A DNA stretch of 64,000 nt from Gemmatimonadaceae bacterium (GCA_025934775.1 JAICWO010000003.1:124001-188000), one strand, 5' to 3'; shown: positions 25,928-36,806, numbered from the stretch's first letter. Notes: generated from the letters alone by a model not told the origin. Numbers and translations are program-made.

Positions 25928-26733
25928 AGCACCGTGGCTCGTCCGTCGACCGCGTGCGTGCCGACGAGCCGGCGGCCGCAGCGTGGGCACGCATCTCCTT
26001 CGCGTCCGTAGACCGCGAGCCGCTCGACGAATCCGCCGCGTCCGCCGTGGGCGTCGCGATAGTCGCGGAAGCTCGTGCCACGCAGCGCGATCGACTCCTC
26101 GAGCACGCCGACGATGGCATCGCGCAGTACGCCGGCTCGTTCCGGCGCGATCGTGCGTGCTTCACGCGACGGATCGATGCCGGCGCGCCAGAGCGCCTCG
26201 TTCGCGTAGATGTTGCCGATGCCGGCGATCGCGCGCTGGTCCATCAAGACCTTCTTGACTGCTTGGCGAGAGGAGCGGAGGACCGCCGATAAATGCTCCG
26301 CGGTAAACGACGGGTCAAGTGGCTCGGTCCCGAGATGCGCGGTGTATTCGCCAAACCGCTCGGCCGACATCAGCGCGACGGTGCCGAGTCGACGGATGTC
26401 GCGGTAATGAAGCGTGCGGCCGTCGTCGAGGAGGAACGCGATGGTCGAATAACGAAGCTCGCTCTCGGGCAGTTGGCCGGCATCGACGAGCAGTGCGCCG
26501 GTGAACCGGGGCTGCACCACCAGGTGATCGCGCGTGGAGAGGTCCAGAATCACGAGCTTGGCGCGGCGCCAGGATCGCTCGATTGTCGCGCCCGTCGTAC
26601 GACGCGCGAGCTCACGCGGCGAAACTTCGCGCAGTACGTCGGGACGATGAATGTGCGTCTCGAGGATGCGTTGCCCGCGAATCGCGCGATCGAGATCCCG
26701 GGCGATCGTCTCGGTCTCGGGGAGCTCCGGCAT
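25906..26733 (-). CDS. mutM: Formamidopyrimidine-DNA glycosylase
   Basis: 275 aa. The start MPELPETE supplies catalytic Pro2 and Glu3. AIAGIGNIYANEALWRAGI is the helix-two-turn-helix, and the C-terminal zinc finger reads CPRCG ... CARCQS (four Cys). It excises 8-oxoguanine and Fapy lesions and nicks the abasic site. Located 34 bp after purD and overlapping the UvrC-like gene. Confidence 0.96.
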   Translation of the reverse strand: MPELPETETIARDLDRAIRGQRILETHIHRPDVLREVSPRELARRTTGATIERSWRRAKLVILDLSTRDHLVVQPRFTGALLVDAGQLPESELRYSTIAFLLDDGRTLHYRDIRRLGTVALMSAERFGEYTAHLGTEPLDPSFTAEHLSAVLRSSRQAVKKVLMDQRAIAGIGNIYANEALWRAGIDPSREARTIAPERAGVLRDAIVGVLEESIALRGTSFRDYRDAHGGRGGFVERLAVYGREGDACPRCGRRLVGTHAVDGRATVLCARCQS

Positions 26734-26767
26734 GCGTTGTATCGACTCTACTGCCGCCGCACGGCGG

Positions 26768-28057
26768 TCAGGTCGCGCGGCGCGCGAGCTCTCGCCAACC
26801 GATGTCCCGGCGGAGCTGCTTGCCGTCGAACGCCACGGCCTCGGCGAACGAGCGGCTGCGTTCGGCGGCAATGTCGAGCGATGATCCCACGCCCGTGACG
26901 GCAAGCACGCGCCCGCCCGCGGTGACGAGCGTCCCATTCACGTCCCGCTTGGTTCCCGCGTGAAAGACGAGGACGTCCTCGCTGGCCCGCGGCAGATCGA
27001 TGCGGTCTCCCGTGCGCGGGTGCTCGGGATATCCCGCCGACGCGAGCACCGTTGTCACCGCCGCGCGCGACAGCTCGAGCTGCACGGATTCGTCGAGCGC
27101 GCCGTCGCGCGCAACGGCTTCCATGAGATCTGTGAGTGGCGCGCTCGGATCGATTGCGGGGAGCACCGCTTCGGTCTCCGGATCGCCAAACCGGCAATTG
27201 AACTCCACCACTTTGGGTCCGTCGACCGTGAGCATGAGGCCCGCGTAGAGCAGACCGGCGAACGGCGTGCCGCGCGCATGCATCGCGGCGAGCGTGGGAC
27301 GAACGATACGATCGAGAACCGTGCTCACGAGCGTCGGATCGTCCCCCACGAGCGAGACCGGGCAGTACGCGCCCATTCCGCCGGTGTTCGGCCCTTGGTC
27401 GCCGTCGCGGAGACGCTTGTGATCTTGTGCGGCGGGGAGCGCGACGACGCGTTCGCCGTCCGTGAGCACGAACAGCGACAACTCCTCGCCCTCCATGAAC
27501 TCCTCGATCAGCACCGTGTCGCCGGCGGCGCCGAACGCGTGCGCGTCGAGCATCGCGCGCGCCGCATCACGTGCTTCCTCGGCGGTCTGGCACACGATCA
27601 CGCCCTTTCCCGCGGCAAGTCCGGATGCCTTCACCACGACCGGCGCGCCGAGCGCGTCGATCGCGCGGAGCGATTCCTCGTAGCTCGCGCAGGTCCAGGC
27701 ACGCGCCGTCGGCACGCCGGCGCCGAGCATGAGAGATTTGGTAAAGGCCTTGGATGTCTCGAGCATCGCGGCGGCCGCGGTCGGCCCGAAGATGGGCTGG
27801 CCTGCCGCGCGAAACGCGTCGGCGACGCCGGCGGCGAGCGGCGCCTCGGGGCCGACGAGCGTCCAGTCCACTCGCTCCTGTCGCGCGAGCTCGAGCAGCG
27901 CCGCCACGTCGGTCGCGCCGACTGGCACGCAGCGAGCCAACTCGGCGATTCCCGGATTCCCGGGTGCCGCGATGATCTCGAGTGAAGGATTGTCTTGCCG
28001 CAGGCGCCAGGCGAGCGCGTGTTCGCGTCCGCCGCCGCCAACGAGCAGAACCCTCAT
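26768..28057 (-). CDS. purD: Phosphoribosylamine-glycine ligase
   Basis: 429 aa. MRVLLVGGGGREHALAWRL starts the N-terminal domain; the ATP-grasp core shows KASGLAAGKGVIVC and the DHKRLRDGDQGPNTGGMGAY signature, and EFNCRFGDPETEAVLP binds Mg and ATP. It catalyses step two of purine synthesis. Its ATG overlaps the M48 stop (ATGA). Confidence 0.97.
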   Translation of the reverse strand: MRVLLVGGGGREHALAWRLRQDNPSLEIIAAPGNPGIAELARCVPVGATDVAALLELARQERVDWTLVGPEAPLAAGVADAFRAAGQPIFGPTAAAAMLETSKAFTKSLMLGAGVPTARAWTCASYEESLRAIDALGAPVVVKASGLAAGKGVIVCQTAEEARDAARAMLDAHAFGAAGDTVLIEEFMEGEELSLFVLTDGERVVALPAAQDHKRLRDGDQGPNTGGMGAYCPVSLVGDDPTLVSTVLDRIVRPTLAAMHARGTPFAGLLYAGLMLTVDGPKVVEFNCRFGDPETEAVLPAIDPSAPLTDLMEAVARDGALDESVQLELSRAAVTTVLASAGYPEHPRTGDRIDLPRASEDVLVFHAGTKRDVNGTLVTAGGRVLAVTGVGSSLDIAAERSRSFAEAVAFDGKQLRRDIGWRELARRAT

Positions 28058-29028
28058 CGATTACGCCACGCCGATGTCACGGCGTCTTTCGCGCTCTTCA
28101 GGCCTTCCTTGACCGTGTCGACCGTCTCGCGCGTCTTCTGCCCGTAGTAGCCGGCGGCGTCGACAAAGTCCTCCGAGAGCGGCTGGTCCTTGTCGCCCTG
28201 TCCACGACGCAGGTAGTTGCCCGCGAGAATCTGGTCATACCCGCCGCCGCGCTGCCACCGCAGCAGCTCGGCCGCTCGCACCGTGTGCATGGGGTGTGTG
28301 CGCATCACGGTATTGAGGATCTTCATCACCGTGTCCCACGCATCGCCGCCCGTCTCGTACTGCTCCGCCTGACGAATGAACTCCTCCACACGGAGCTGAT
28401 CCCCGTACTCCTTTCCGCCGGCGAGCTTCATCTCCGTGCTCATCACGATGTTCAGATCCTGCGTCGCGAGGAGCCCCGCGCGATCGGACGAGAACTCACT
28501 CTTCCGGTGCCACTCCAGCAGCGCGAGCTGGAACGGCAGGATCGCCGCCGCCGCGAGGAACGGGAGGTTCCCAACACCGAAGTAGAGCAGAATGATCGCG
28601 ATCGTCGTGTACGTCGGGTGGCCGCTCATGATGTGCCCGAGCTCGTGCCCGAGCACGCTCCGCAGCTCTTCGTCGTCGAGTATCTCGAGCATTCCCGAAT
28701 GCACGACCACGAATGGCTTGTCGAAGCCCACCGCCATCGCGTTCGCGATCGGTGTCTGTGTCACGTAGAGCTCCGGCCGCTCGGGCCAGTCCAGCGTCTC
28801 GAGCACCTCGGTCCACAGCACATTCATTTTCGGACGCTGGCTCGCCGTGACCTTGACCGAGTCGCCGAGAAAGAGCTGCCGGATTCCACGCTCGCCAAAG
28901 AAGCCGGCAACTTTGCGGACGACTTCATCGAAGCCCGGGATCGCGCGCAGCGTGTTGAGCGCCGCGCGATCGGCCGGGTGCTCCCAGGCGCGCGACGAAA
29001 TCTGAACGAGCGGAACGCGAGCGGGCAT
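28054..29028 (-). CDS. M48-family metallopeptidase
   Basis: 324 aa. GHELGHIMSGH near residue 130 is the zinc HExxH motif, and EFSSDRAGLLATQD near 180 supplies the third ligand. A hydrophobic stretch (~140-165) could insert in the membrane, as in HtpX-type proteases. The C-terminal third is helical and charged. Overlaps metB by one base and purD by four. Possibly a membrane quality-control protease; substrate unknown. Confidence 0.9.
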   Translation of the reverse strand: MPARVPLVQISSRAWEHPADRAALNTLRAIPGFDEVVRKVAGFFGERGIRQLFLGDSVKVTASQRPKMNVLWTEVLETLDWPERPELYVTQTPIANAMAVGFDKPFVVVHSGMLEILDDEELRSVLGHELGHIMSGHPTYTTIAIILLYFGVGNLPFLAAAAILPFQLALLEWHRKSEFSSDRAGLLATQDLNIVMSTEMKLAGGKEYGDQLRVEEFIRQAEQYETGGDAWDTVMKILNTVMRTHPMHTVRAAELLRWQRGGGYDQILAGNYLRRGQGDKDQPLSEDFVDAAGYYGQKTRETVDTVKEGLKSAKDAVTSAWRNR

Positions 29029-30266
29029 TACGGCGCCGCGGAGCCGATGGTGTCGCGACTCCGTTCCGCGCGGCCGGCGCCGCGCTTTTCGTTCGCCGGA
29101 ATGCCCGCGAACGCCTGCTCGAGATCGGCGAGCAGATCGCCGACGTCCTCCACGCCGCAGGACAGTCGAATGAGCCCGGGCGTGATGCCCAGCGCCGCGC
29201 GTCGGTCGGGCGGCACGGAGGCGTGCGTCATTTCCGCAGGTTGGCTGATCAGCGATTCCACGCCGCCGAGCGACTCGGCGAGCGAGAAGACGCGGACTCG
29301 GCCGAGCACGTGCGCCGCGCGCTCGCGGGTGCCCAGCTCCACGCTGATCATCCCGCCGAAGCCGCTCATCTGGCGCCGCGCGAGCTCGTGCTGCGGGTGC
29401 GTCGGCAGGCCGACGTAATACACGTTCTCATATCCGACCTGCTCGACCAGCCACTTGGCGATGTCGCGGCCGTTCGCGTCGTGCTGCCGCATGCGGAGGT
29501 GCAGCGTCTTGGTGCCGCGAAGCGCGAGCCACGCGTCGAACGGGCCCGCGACGGCCCCCGCCGCGTTGTGAATGAACTGTAAACGCTCCGCGATGCCGTC
29601 GTCGCGGCATACGGCGCACCCGCCGATCATGTCGCTGTGCCCGTTCAGGTACTTGGTCGTCGAGTGGAAGACGATGTCCGCGCCGAGGTCGAGCGGACGC
29701 TGGAAGTATGGTGACGCGAAGGTGTTGTCGACGATCAGGAGCGCGCCGCGCCGGCGCGCGATGTCGGCGACGGCCGCGATATCGGTGAGGCGCATGAGCG
29801 GGTTGCTCGGCGTCTCGACGATGATCGCCCGCGTCTCCGGGGTCATGGCATCCGCGACACGCTGCGGGTCGCGCGTGTCGACGTAGCTGAACGAGAGTCC
29901 GAGATGACTGAGCAGCTTGTCGAAGAGGCGGAAGGTGCCCCCATAGACATTTTCCGCGCAGACGATATGATCGCCTGCACGGAACAGCTTCATGATCGAA
30001 TCCAGGCAGCCCATGCCGCTGGAGAACGCGAACCCATGACGGCCATTCTCGAGCGTGGCGACGTTCCGCTCGAACGCTTCCCGGGTCGGGTTTTTACCGC
30101 GAGCGTACTCGTAGCCTTTGTTCTGCCCGAGGCCGTCCTGGACGTACGTGGACGTCAGGTAGACCGGCGTCATGATCGCGCCGGCGAGCGGCTCGGGGCG
30201 TTGGCCGGCGTGAATGGCCTTGGTGCCGAAACCGGCGGCAAGGTCCTCGTCAAAAACGCGCGTCAT
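29028..30266 (-). CDS. metB: Cystathionine gamma-synthase/lyase-type PLP enzyme
   Basis: 412 aa of the Cys/Met metabolism PLP family. FGTKAIHAGQRPEPLAGAIM at the start, VETPSNPLMRLTDI, DNTFASPYFQRPLDLGADIV and the PLP lysine in HSTTKYLNGHSD are all present. It acts in transsulfuration between homoserine esters, cysteine and methionine; synthase versus lyase cannot be separated from sequence alone. First gene of the leftward metB-M48-purD run and divergent from the response regulator gene. Confidence 0.88.
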   Translation of the reverse strand: MTRVFDEDLAAGFGTKAIHAGQRPEPLAGAIMTPVYLTSTYVQDGLGQNKGYEYARGKNPTREAFERNVATLENGRHGFAFSSGMGCLDSIMKLFRAGDHIVCAENVYGGTFRLFDKLLSHLGLSFSYVDTRDPQRVADAMTPETRAIIVETPSNPLMRLTDIAAVADIARRRGALLIVDNTFASPYFQRPLDLGADIVFHSTTKYLNGHSDMIGGCAVCRDDGIAERLQFIHNAAGAVAGPFDAWLALRGTKTLHLRMRQHDANGRDIAKWLVEQVGYENVYYVGLPTHPQHELARRQMSGFGGMISVELGTRERAAHVLGRVRVFSLAESLGGVESLISQPAEMTHASVPPDRRAALGITPGLIRLSCGVEDVGDLLADLEQAFAGIPANEKRGAGRAERSRDTIGSAAP

Positions 30267-30339
30267 GCCGATACTCTTGTTCTTGGAGGTCTGCGGAAGA
30301 TAACCGCGGCCTGCGATCGCCGTAACTGAACCAGTCCCG

Positions 30340-31413
30340 ATGACCGCTCCTTCCGCCGAAGCCGTCCGCTACTGTTTGATCGTCGATGATGAGCCGAGAC
30401 TGCGTCAGGTGATGGTGCACCTGATGCGCAGCGATGGCTTTCAGTGCATCGAAGCCGGAAACGGCGTCGAAGCACTCGAGCAGCTCGAGAAGCATCCCGT
30501 GATGCTCGTGCTCTCCGATCTTCGCATGCCGAAGATGGATGGCTTCGAGCTGCTGCGAGAGATCCGCTCGCGCTATCCCGACACCGCCGTCGTCATGATC
30601 ACCGCGGTGGCCGACGTCGAGATCGCGGTCAACTGCCTCGCGATCGGCGCGGCGGACTACGTCATCAAACCCTACCAGCTCGAGGACGTTCGCGCGCGCG
30701 TCGCGCAGGCGCTCGAGAAGCGCCGGCTCATTCTCGAGAACCGCGCCTATCGCGAAAGTCTCGAGGAGCGCGTCGCGATCCAGGCGCGCCGGCTCGAGGA
30801 GCTGTTCCTGGCGAGCGTGCAGTCGCTGGCGGAAGCGCTCGAGCTCAAGGATCCGTACACGCGCGGCCACTCGGTGCGCGTGAGCCACTACTCGAGCGTG
30901 ATCGCGCAGGCCATGGGCCTCGAGGGCGAGATGCTGCGGCAGATCGAGCTCGGCGGCCACGTGCACGACATCGGCAAGATCGGCGTACGGGAGGCCGTGC
31001 TGAACAAGCCGGACCGCCTCACCGAGGAAGAATACCAGCACATCATGACGCACCCGGTGCTCGGCTGGCGCATTCTCGCGCCGCTCCTCGGCGACACGCC
31101 GCACGCGCTGAATATCGTGCGCTCGCATCACGAGCGGTTCGACGGCCGGGGCATTCCCGACGGGCTCAAAGCGACCGAGATCCCGCTCGAGGCGCGGATC
31201 GCCGCCGCCGCCGACGCGCTCGACGCGATGACGAGCGACCGTCCCTACCGTCCGAGCGAGATGACGCTCGACATGGCGGTCGAGGAGATTCGCCGCTGCC
31301 GACTCACGCAGTTCGATCCGGACGTGGTCGAGGCGCTGGCTGGCGCCGCCGAGCGGGGCGAGCTGCAGTTGCTGCCGCGCACCGCGACGCACCCCGTGAT
31401 GGCGCGAGTTTAA
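30340..31413 (+). CDS. Response regulator with HD-GYP-type output
   Basis: 357 aa. The receiver domain (~8-125) has the acidic pair at DDEP, phosphoacceptor Asp in LVLSDLRMPKMDG and KPY near 110. After a coiled linker (~125-150) comes an HD-GYP domain: GHVHDIGKIG and HHERFDGRGIPDG, a GIP variant of the GYP loop. The HD metal residues are intact, so cyclic-di-GMP hydrolysis is plausible. No histidine kinase is adjacent. A PilZ protein, a possible receptor for the same messenger, is encoded at 36375. Confidence 0.93.
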   Translation: MTAPSAEAVRYCLIVDDEPRLRQVMVHLMRSDGFQCIEAGNGVEALEQLEKHPVMLVLSDLRMPKMDGFELLREIRSRYPDTAVVMITAVADVEIAVNCLAIGAADYVIKPYQLEDVRARVAQALEKRRLILENRAYRESLEERVAIQARRLEELFLASVQSLAEALELKDPYTRGHSVRVSHYSSVIAQAMGLEGEMLRQIELGGHVHDIGKIGVREAVLNKPDRLTEEEYQHIMTHPVLGWRILAPLLGDTPHALNIVRSHHERFDGRGIPDGLKATEIPLEARIAAAADALDAMTSDRPYRPSEMTLDMAVEEIRRCRLTQFDPDVVEALAGAAERGELQLLPRTATHPVMARV

Positions 31414-31441
31414 CATTCGTTAATACCGTTCTCCTGCTCGA

Positions 31442-31462
31442 CGCGAACGCACGGCGTTCGCG
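31442..31462. terminator. Hairpin between the HD-GYP gene and glmM
   Basis: CGCGAACGC (31442-31450) and GCGTTCGCG (31454-31462) form a perfect 9-bp stem with a 3-nt loop, 29 bp after the response-regulator stop. There is no T-run, so it may only be a partial terminator. Confidence 0.45.
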
Positions 31463-31519
31463 TTCGCGCTTGCCGCCATGCATGTGCGGGCTAGCTTTCG
31501 CACACTCGATGGAGGGTGC

Positions 31520-32890
31520 ATGGCGTACGAAGGATTGATGGTCAGCGTGTCGGGGATCCGCGGGCGCGTCGGCGAGGCGCTGACGCCGGAAGTCGTAGCA
31601 CGGTTCGCGGCGGGGTTCGGCGCCTGGGCGGCATCGCGCGGCAACTCGAAAAAAATCGTCGTCGGCCGCGACAGCCGCGTTTCCGGCCCGATGTTTCACC
31701 GCGTCGTGCTCTCGGCGCTTCAGTCGGTCGGATGCGACGTCGTCGATATCGGCCTCACGACCACGCCCACCTGCCAGCTCGCCGTGGAGCATCATCACGC
31801 CGCGGGCGGCCTGATGCTCTCGGCGAGCCACAACCCGATCGAGTGGAACGCGCTCAAGTTCATCGGGCCGTCGGGACTGTTTCTCGAGAAGCACGAGGGT
31901 GAGGAGATGCGCGCCCTCGTCGAGTCGGGGATCCCGAGAGCGCGCTGGGATCAACTCGGCGAGATCGAGCTCGACGACCGTGCGATTCAGCGACACATCG
32001 ATCGTGTCCTCTCGATACCGTACGTGGACGTGGAGGCGATTCGGCGGCGCAAGTACAAGGTCGCGCTCGACTGCGTCCGCGGCGCCGGCGCGGCGATCAT
32101 GCCCGCCCTGTTGGACCATCTGGGCTGCGAAGTGACAGCGATCAATCTCGAGACGGACGGTCGCTTTCCGCGCCCGCCGGAGCCCGTCGCGGAAAATCTT
32201 GGCGAGCTGGAACGTCTCGTGCTTCAGGCCGGCGCGCAGATCGGATTCGCGGTCGATCCTGACGTCGATCGATTGGCGCTCGTGTCGGATGCGGGCAAAG
32301 CGATCGGCGAAGATTTCACCCTCGCGCTGGCGGCGAGAGTGGTGCTTCGCCATCGGCGGGGTCCGGTGGTGACGAACCTGTCGACGAGTCGCGTGGTCGA
32401 GGACGTGGCGGTCGCGGCCGGCGTGCCGGTCATCCGTGCGCCGGTGGGAGAAGTGAACGTCGCCGTGCGCATGCGATCCGAGCACGCGCCCGTCGGCGGG
32501 GAAGGAAACGGCGGGGTGATCCTGTCCGAGGTGCATCTTGGCCGCGACGCGCCGATTGGCGCCGCACTGCTGCTGCAACTGCTGCACGAAGACGACAAAC
32601 CCTTATCTCGAATCGTGTCGGAGCTGCCGCGCTACGTCATCGTGAAGGACAAGCTGGACCGTCCGAACGCGAGTCTCGACACGGTGTACGACGCGCTCCG
32701 TTCGGCATTCCCGGGCGCGTCGGTTGATACGCAGGATGGGCTGCGCCTCTCGTGGCCCGATCGCTGGGTGCACGTTCGCCCGTCCGGGACGGAACCGATC
32801 GTGCGAGTAATCGCTGAAGCGCCCACGGCTGGAGCGGCGCAAGAGCTCGTCAGTCAATCACGCGCGCCGCTCGATGCGCTGAGCGCGTAA
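31520..32890 (+). CDS. glmM: Phosphoglucosamine mutase family protein
   Basis: 456 aa alpha-D-phosphohexomutase. GLMLSASHNPIEWNALKF near residue 100 carries the catalytic phosphoserine, FAVDPDVDRLALVS near 245 the Mg-binding DxDxD, and VRPSGTEPIVRVIAEA near 425 the phosphate loop. ATG 31520 follows GGAGGG, with unusually short spacing; an upstream in-frame ATG at 31478 is possible. Adjacent glmS (20 bp) indicates conversion of GlcN-6-P to GlcN-1-P for UDP-GlcNAc, though phosphomannomutase activity cannot be excluded. Confidence 0.88.
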   Translation: MAYEGLMVSVSGIRGRVGEALTPEVVARFAAGFGAWAASRGNSKKIVVGRDSRVSGPMFHRVVLSALQSVGCDVVDIGLTTTPTCQLAVEHHHAAGGLMLSASHNPIEWNALKFIGPSGLFLEKHEGEEMRALVESGIPRARWDQLGEIELDDRAIQRHIDRVLSIPYVDVEAIRRRKYKVALDCVRGAGAAIMPALLDHLGCEVTAINLETDGRFPRPPEPVAENLGELERLVLQAGAQIGFAVDPDVDRLALVSDAGKAIGEDFTLALAARVVLRHRRGPVVTNLSTSRVVEDVAVAAGVPVIRAPVGEVNVAVRMRSEHAPVGGEGNGGVILSEVHLGRDAPIGAALLLQLLHEDDKPLSRIVSELPRYVIVKDKLDRPNASLDTVYDALRSAFPGASVDTQDGLRLSWPDRWVHVRPSGTEPIVRVIAEAPTAGAAQELVSQSRAPLDALSA

Positions 32891-32910
32891 CGGATCGCAA
32901 GGACTCAATC

Positions 32911-34743
<1,833 letters not shown>

Positions 34744-34770
34744 AGGCGGGTGACGGCGAGCGCAGGTGGA

Positions 34771-34872
34771 GCGGTCGCTATCGTCGTCCGTTCTCCGTCT
34801 TCGGTCTTTCGTTGTTGCGTGCCCGCGAGGATAGCGGGCCGACGGAGTACGGATAACGGATTGACACAGGAA
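34771..34872. repeat. Dispersed intergenic repeat, copy 2
   Basis: Begins GCGGTCGCTATCGT and runs through GCCCGCGAGGATAGCGGGCC and GGATAACGGATTGACACAGG. It aligns with the element at 16467-16587 over most of its length, but lacks the inverted right end. Its last bases supply the TTGACA -35 box of the MarR gene promoter. Confidence 0.55.
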
Positions 34873-34889
34873 TGTACACTCTGTATTAT
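34861..34889 (+). promoter_or_regulatory. Near-consensus promoter of the marR-type gene
   Basis: TTGACA (34861-34866), 17-bp spacer and TATTAT (34884-34889). Counting about 7 nt from the -10 places the transcription start at or beside the ATG at 34896, so the mRNA is predicted to be leaderless. An in-frame ATG at 34872 lies inside this promoter and is therefore unlikely to be used. Confidence 0.75.
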
Positions 34890-34895
34890 TCAGTC

Positions 34896-35336
34896 ATGAA
34901 CAATCGTGCTGCGGCCACCGAGCCGCGCGAAGCCGATGCCGGCTCGCTCTTCTCGTTGATCAGGGCGGCGCACGCGCTCGAGGACAAGCTCGAGCAGGCG
35001 CTCGCCGACGTCGGACTGTCATCGGCGAAGTATTCGGTGCTCAATGAGCTCGCCAAGGCGAAGGAGCCGCTGGCGCTCAGCGAGCTGGCGGCGCGCGTGA
35101 GCTGTGTCCGCTCCAACATGACGCAGCTCGTGGACCGGCTCGAGGCGGATGGGCTCGTCGAACGCGTGGACTGCCCGAACGATCGCCGCAGTGTGAAAGC
35201 GGCGATCACGACGGAGGGCAAGCGGCGCCACCACGCAGGCGCGGAGACTGTTGGCCGATTGCAGGCGGAACTGTCGCGAAAGGTCAACGCGAAGGACCGC
35301 GCGGCGCTGCAGCGATCATTGGGCGCGCTCGGCTAG
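34896..35336 (+). CDS. MarR-family transcriptional regulator
   Basis: 146 aa from ATG 34896. The winged helix spans ~45-115 (LSSAKYSVLNELAKAKEPLA, LSELAARVSCVRSNMTQLVD, LVERVDCPNDRRSVKAAIT), flanked by dimerisation helices. ATG 34896 is preferred over 34872 on promoter position. MarR proteins usually repress themselves and a neighbour and respond to phenolic or oxidative ligands. The YceI gene, 100 bp downstream and in the same direction, is the obvious candidate target. Confidence 0.9.
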   Translation: MNNRAAATEPREADAGSLFSLIRAAHALEDKLEQALADVGLSSAKYSVLNELAKAKEPLALSELAARVSCVRSNMTQLVDRLEADGLVERVDCPNDRRSVKAAITTEGKRRHHAGAETVGRLQAELSRKVNAKDRAALQRSLGALG

Positions 35337-35436
35337 CTCGCGGCTTTTTATTTGCGATATAAGTTCAGTTATGTACCATCGATTTACGAACAGTACAGCA
35401 GTAATTCACTCAGCACGGACGCAACCGGAGGCGACA

Positions 35437-36003
35437 ATGGGTACGGCGACTACAGGCGTTACCACGTGGAAAGTCGATGCCGCGCATGCGGAGGTGGGTT
35501 TCTCCGTTCGGCATCTCATGATCTCGACCGTGCGCGGCCGCTTCGGCGCGGTGAACGGAACGGTCCAGTACGACGAGGCGGAGCCAGCCAATTCGAGCAT
35601 CGACGTCACGATCGACGTCACCTCGGTCGACACGCGGCAGGAGCAGCGGGACAATCATCTCCGTTCCGCGGACTTCTTCGACGTCGCGCGATTCCCGAGC
35701 ATGCACTTCGTCAGCAAGCGCATCGACGGCGACGTGACGGACGAGTTCCGCGTGATCGGGGATCTCACGATTCGCGGCGTCACGCGGGAGGTCAGGCTGG
35801 ATGTGACGGCCGAGGGCCGCGGCATGGATCCGTGGGGGAGCGAGCGGGCCGGTTTCAGCGCCAAGGGCAAGATCAATCGCGGCGACTTCGGGCTCACCTG
35901 GAACCAGGCGCTCGAGACGGGCGGCGTCATGGTGAGCGATGAGGTCAAGCTCACGATCGACGTGGAGCTGGTGAAGCAGGCGGAGACGCCGGCGGTCGGC
36001 TGA
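35437..36003 (+). CDS. yceI: YceI-family lipocalin-like protein
   Basis: 188 aa; ATG 35437 has GGAG upstream. TWKVDAAHAEVGFSVRHLMI, DVTSVDTRQEQRDNHLRSAD, FFDVARFPSMHFVS and KINRGDFGLTWNQAL are signature blocks of the YceI beta-barrel, which binds polyisoprenoid lipids. No signal peptide is seen, so it is probably cytoplasmic. The AT-rich 35341-35400 region upstream may hold its promoter and MarR binding sites. Confidence 0.92.
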   Translation: MGTATTGVTTWKVDAAHAEVGFSVRHLMISTVRGRFGAVNGTVQYDEAEPANSSIDVTIDVTSVDTRQEQRDNHLRSADFFDVARFPSMHFVSKRIDGDVTDEFRVIGDLTIRGVTREVRLDVTAEGRGMDPWGSERAGFSAKGKINRGDFGLTWNQALETGGVMVSDEVKLTIDVELVKQAETPAVG

Positions 36004-36078
36004 ATCGGGCAGGGAGCCGGAGGCGCGCGACATCACGGGATCGACGCCGCGCGCCCACGGCTGTAGGTTTCAGATGCG

Positions 36079-36393
36079 ATGTCGCATCGGGTGTTCGTTG
36101 ACCGGCTGGGACTTCCATGGGAAGTCTGGGACGTCATTCCGGGAATTGCGGAACGACGTGCGGGAATCGAGCGCCGTGACCTCACGCGGGAGGTCGATGA
36201 TCGCCGCGAGCAGAGTGGGGCCTGGATCGGCGTGCGGCACGAGTTCGCGGAAGGCTGGCTCTGCTTCCAGAACGGAGCCGAGAAGCGGCGCCTGGCGCCT
36301 ATCCCGCGCGACTGGGAGCGACTCGCCGATGACGACCTGCTGCGGCTGATGGACTCCGCGAAGCCCGCGGGCGTTCAGTCGCGCAGCGTGTAG
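36079..36393 (+). CDS. Small hypothetical protein
   Basis: 104 aa, rich in charged residues and Trp (LPWEVWDVIPGIAERRAG, GWLCFQNGAEKRRLAPIPRD). No transmembrane segment or recognised domain. The wording resembles small conserved proteins of GC-rich environmental bacteria, and ERLADDDLLRLMD near the end is a likely helix. No clear ribosome site is present. The 3' end overlaps the convergent PilZ gene by 19 bp. Confidence 0.65.
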   Translation: MSHRVFVDRLGLPWEVWDVIPGIAERRAGIERRDLTREVDDRREQSGAWIGVRHEFAEGWLCFQNGAEKRRLAPIPRDWERLADDDLLRLMDSAKPAGVQSRSV

Positions 36394-36710
36394 CCCTTCG
36401 ATCGCAGGTAGCGCTGTTCCGAGAGCATTTCGCTGAACGGAATGCCCGGCGGATCGAGCGCGAGGACGACGATCTCGTCTTGCGCGCGGATCACCTTCCC
36501 TGCGACCTCCAGCTCTTCGCCTCGGCGAAAGTGGATCGTGCCGCCCAGCTCCGTGTCGAGCGAGGGCAGTCGTCGGTCGCGCACCTCGTAGCGGAGTCCC
36601 GCCTCCGAGCAGTCGATGATCTCGTACACGTGGCGCCCAACGAGGAACGTCGGGCGCTCGGCCAGCGGATAGGCGATTCGATAGAGCGCGCGTCGAGATG
36701 AGTCGGGCAT
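36375..36710 (-). CDS. PilZ-domain protein
   Basis: 111 aa. RRALYRIAYP near residue 6 gives the RxxxR cyclic-di-GMP arginine motif, and IIDCSEAGLRYEVRD near 32 gives the DxSxxG motif, followed by the expected beta-barrel strands (GTIHFRRGEELEVAGKVIRA). It is a single-domain receptor that probably links cyclic-di-GMP to motility or secretion. The target is not evident here. Divergent from dtd. Confidence 0.85.
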   Translation of the reverse strand: MPDSSRRALYRIAYPLAERPTFLVGRHVYEIIDCSEAGLRYEVRDRRLPSLDTELGGTIHFRRGEELEVAGKVIRAQDEIVVLALDPPGIPFSEMLSEQRYLRSKGYTLRD

Positions 36711-36806
36711 CGTGGCGGAAAACTGCCACGGCGAGAGCGCGCGTGCAACGGTACTGCGCGCGGACCGTCATCGTGCGCGCGGGATGGTCTCGCTTAGTTT
36801 CCGCCA

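Noticed and set aside
32885-32910. glmS ribozyme upstream of glmS
   Set aside because: Only 20 bp separate glmM and glmS, too short for the ribozyme, and no sequence resembles it.
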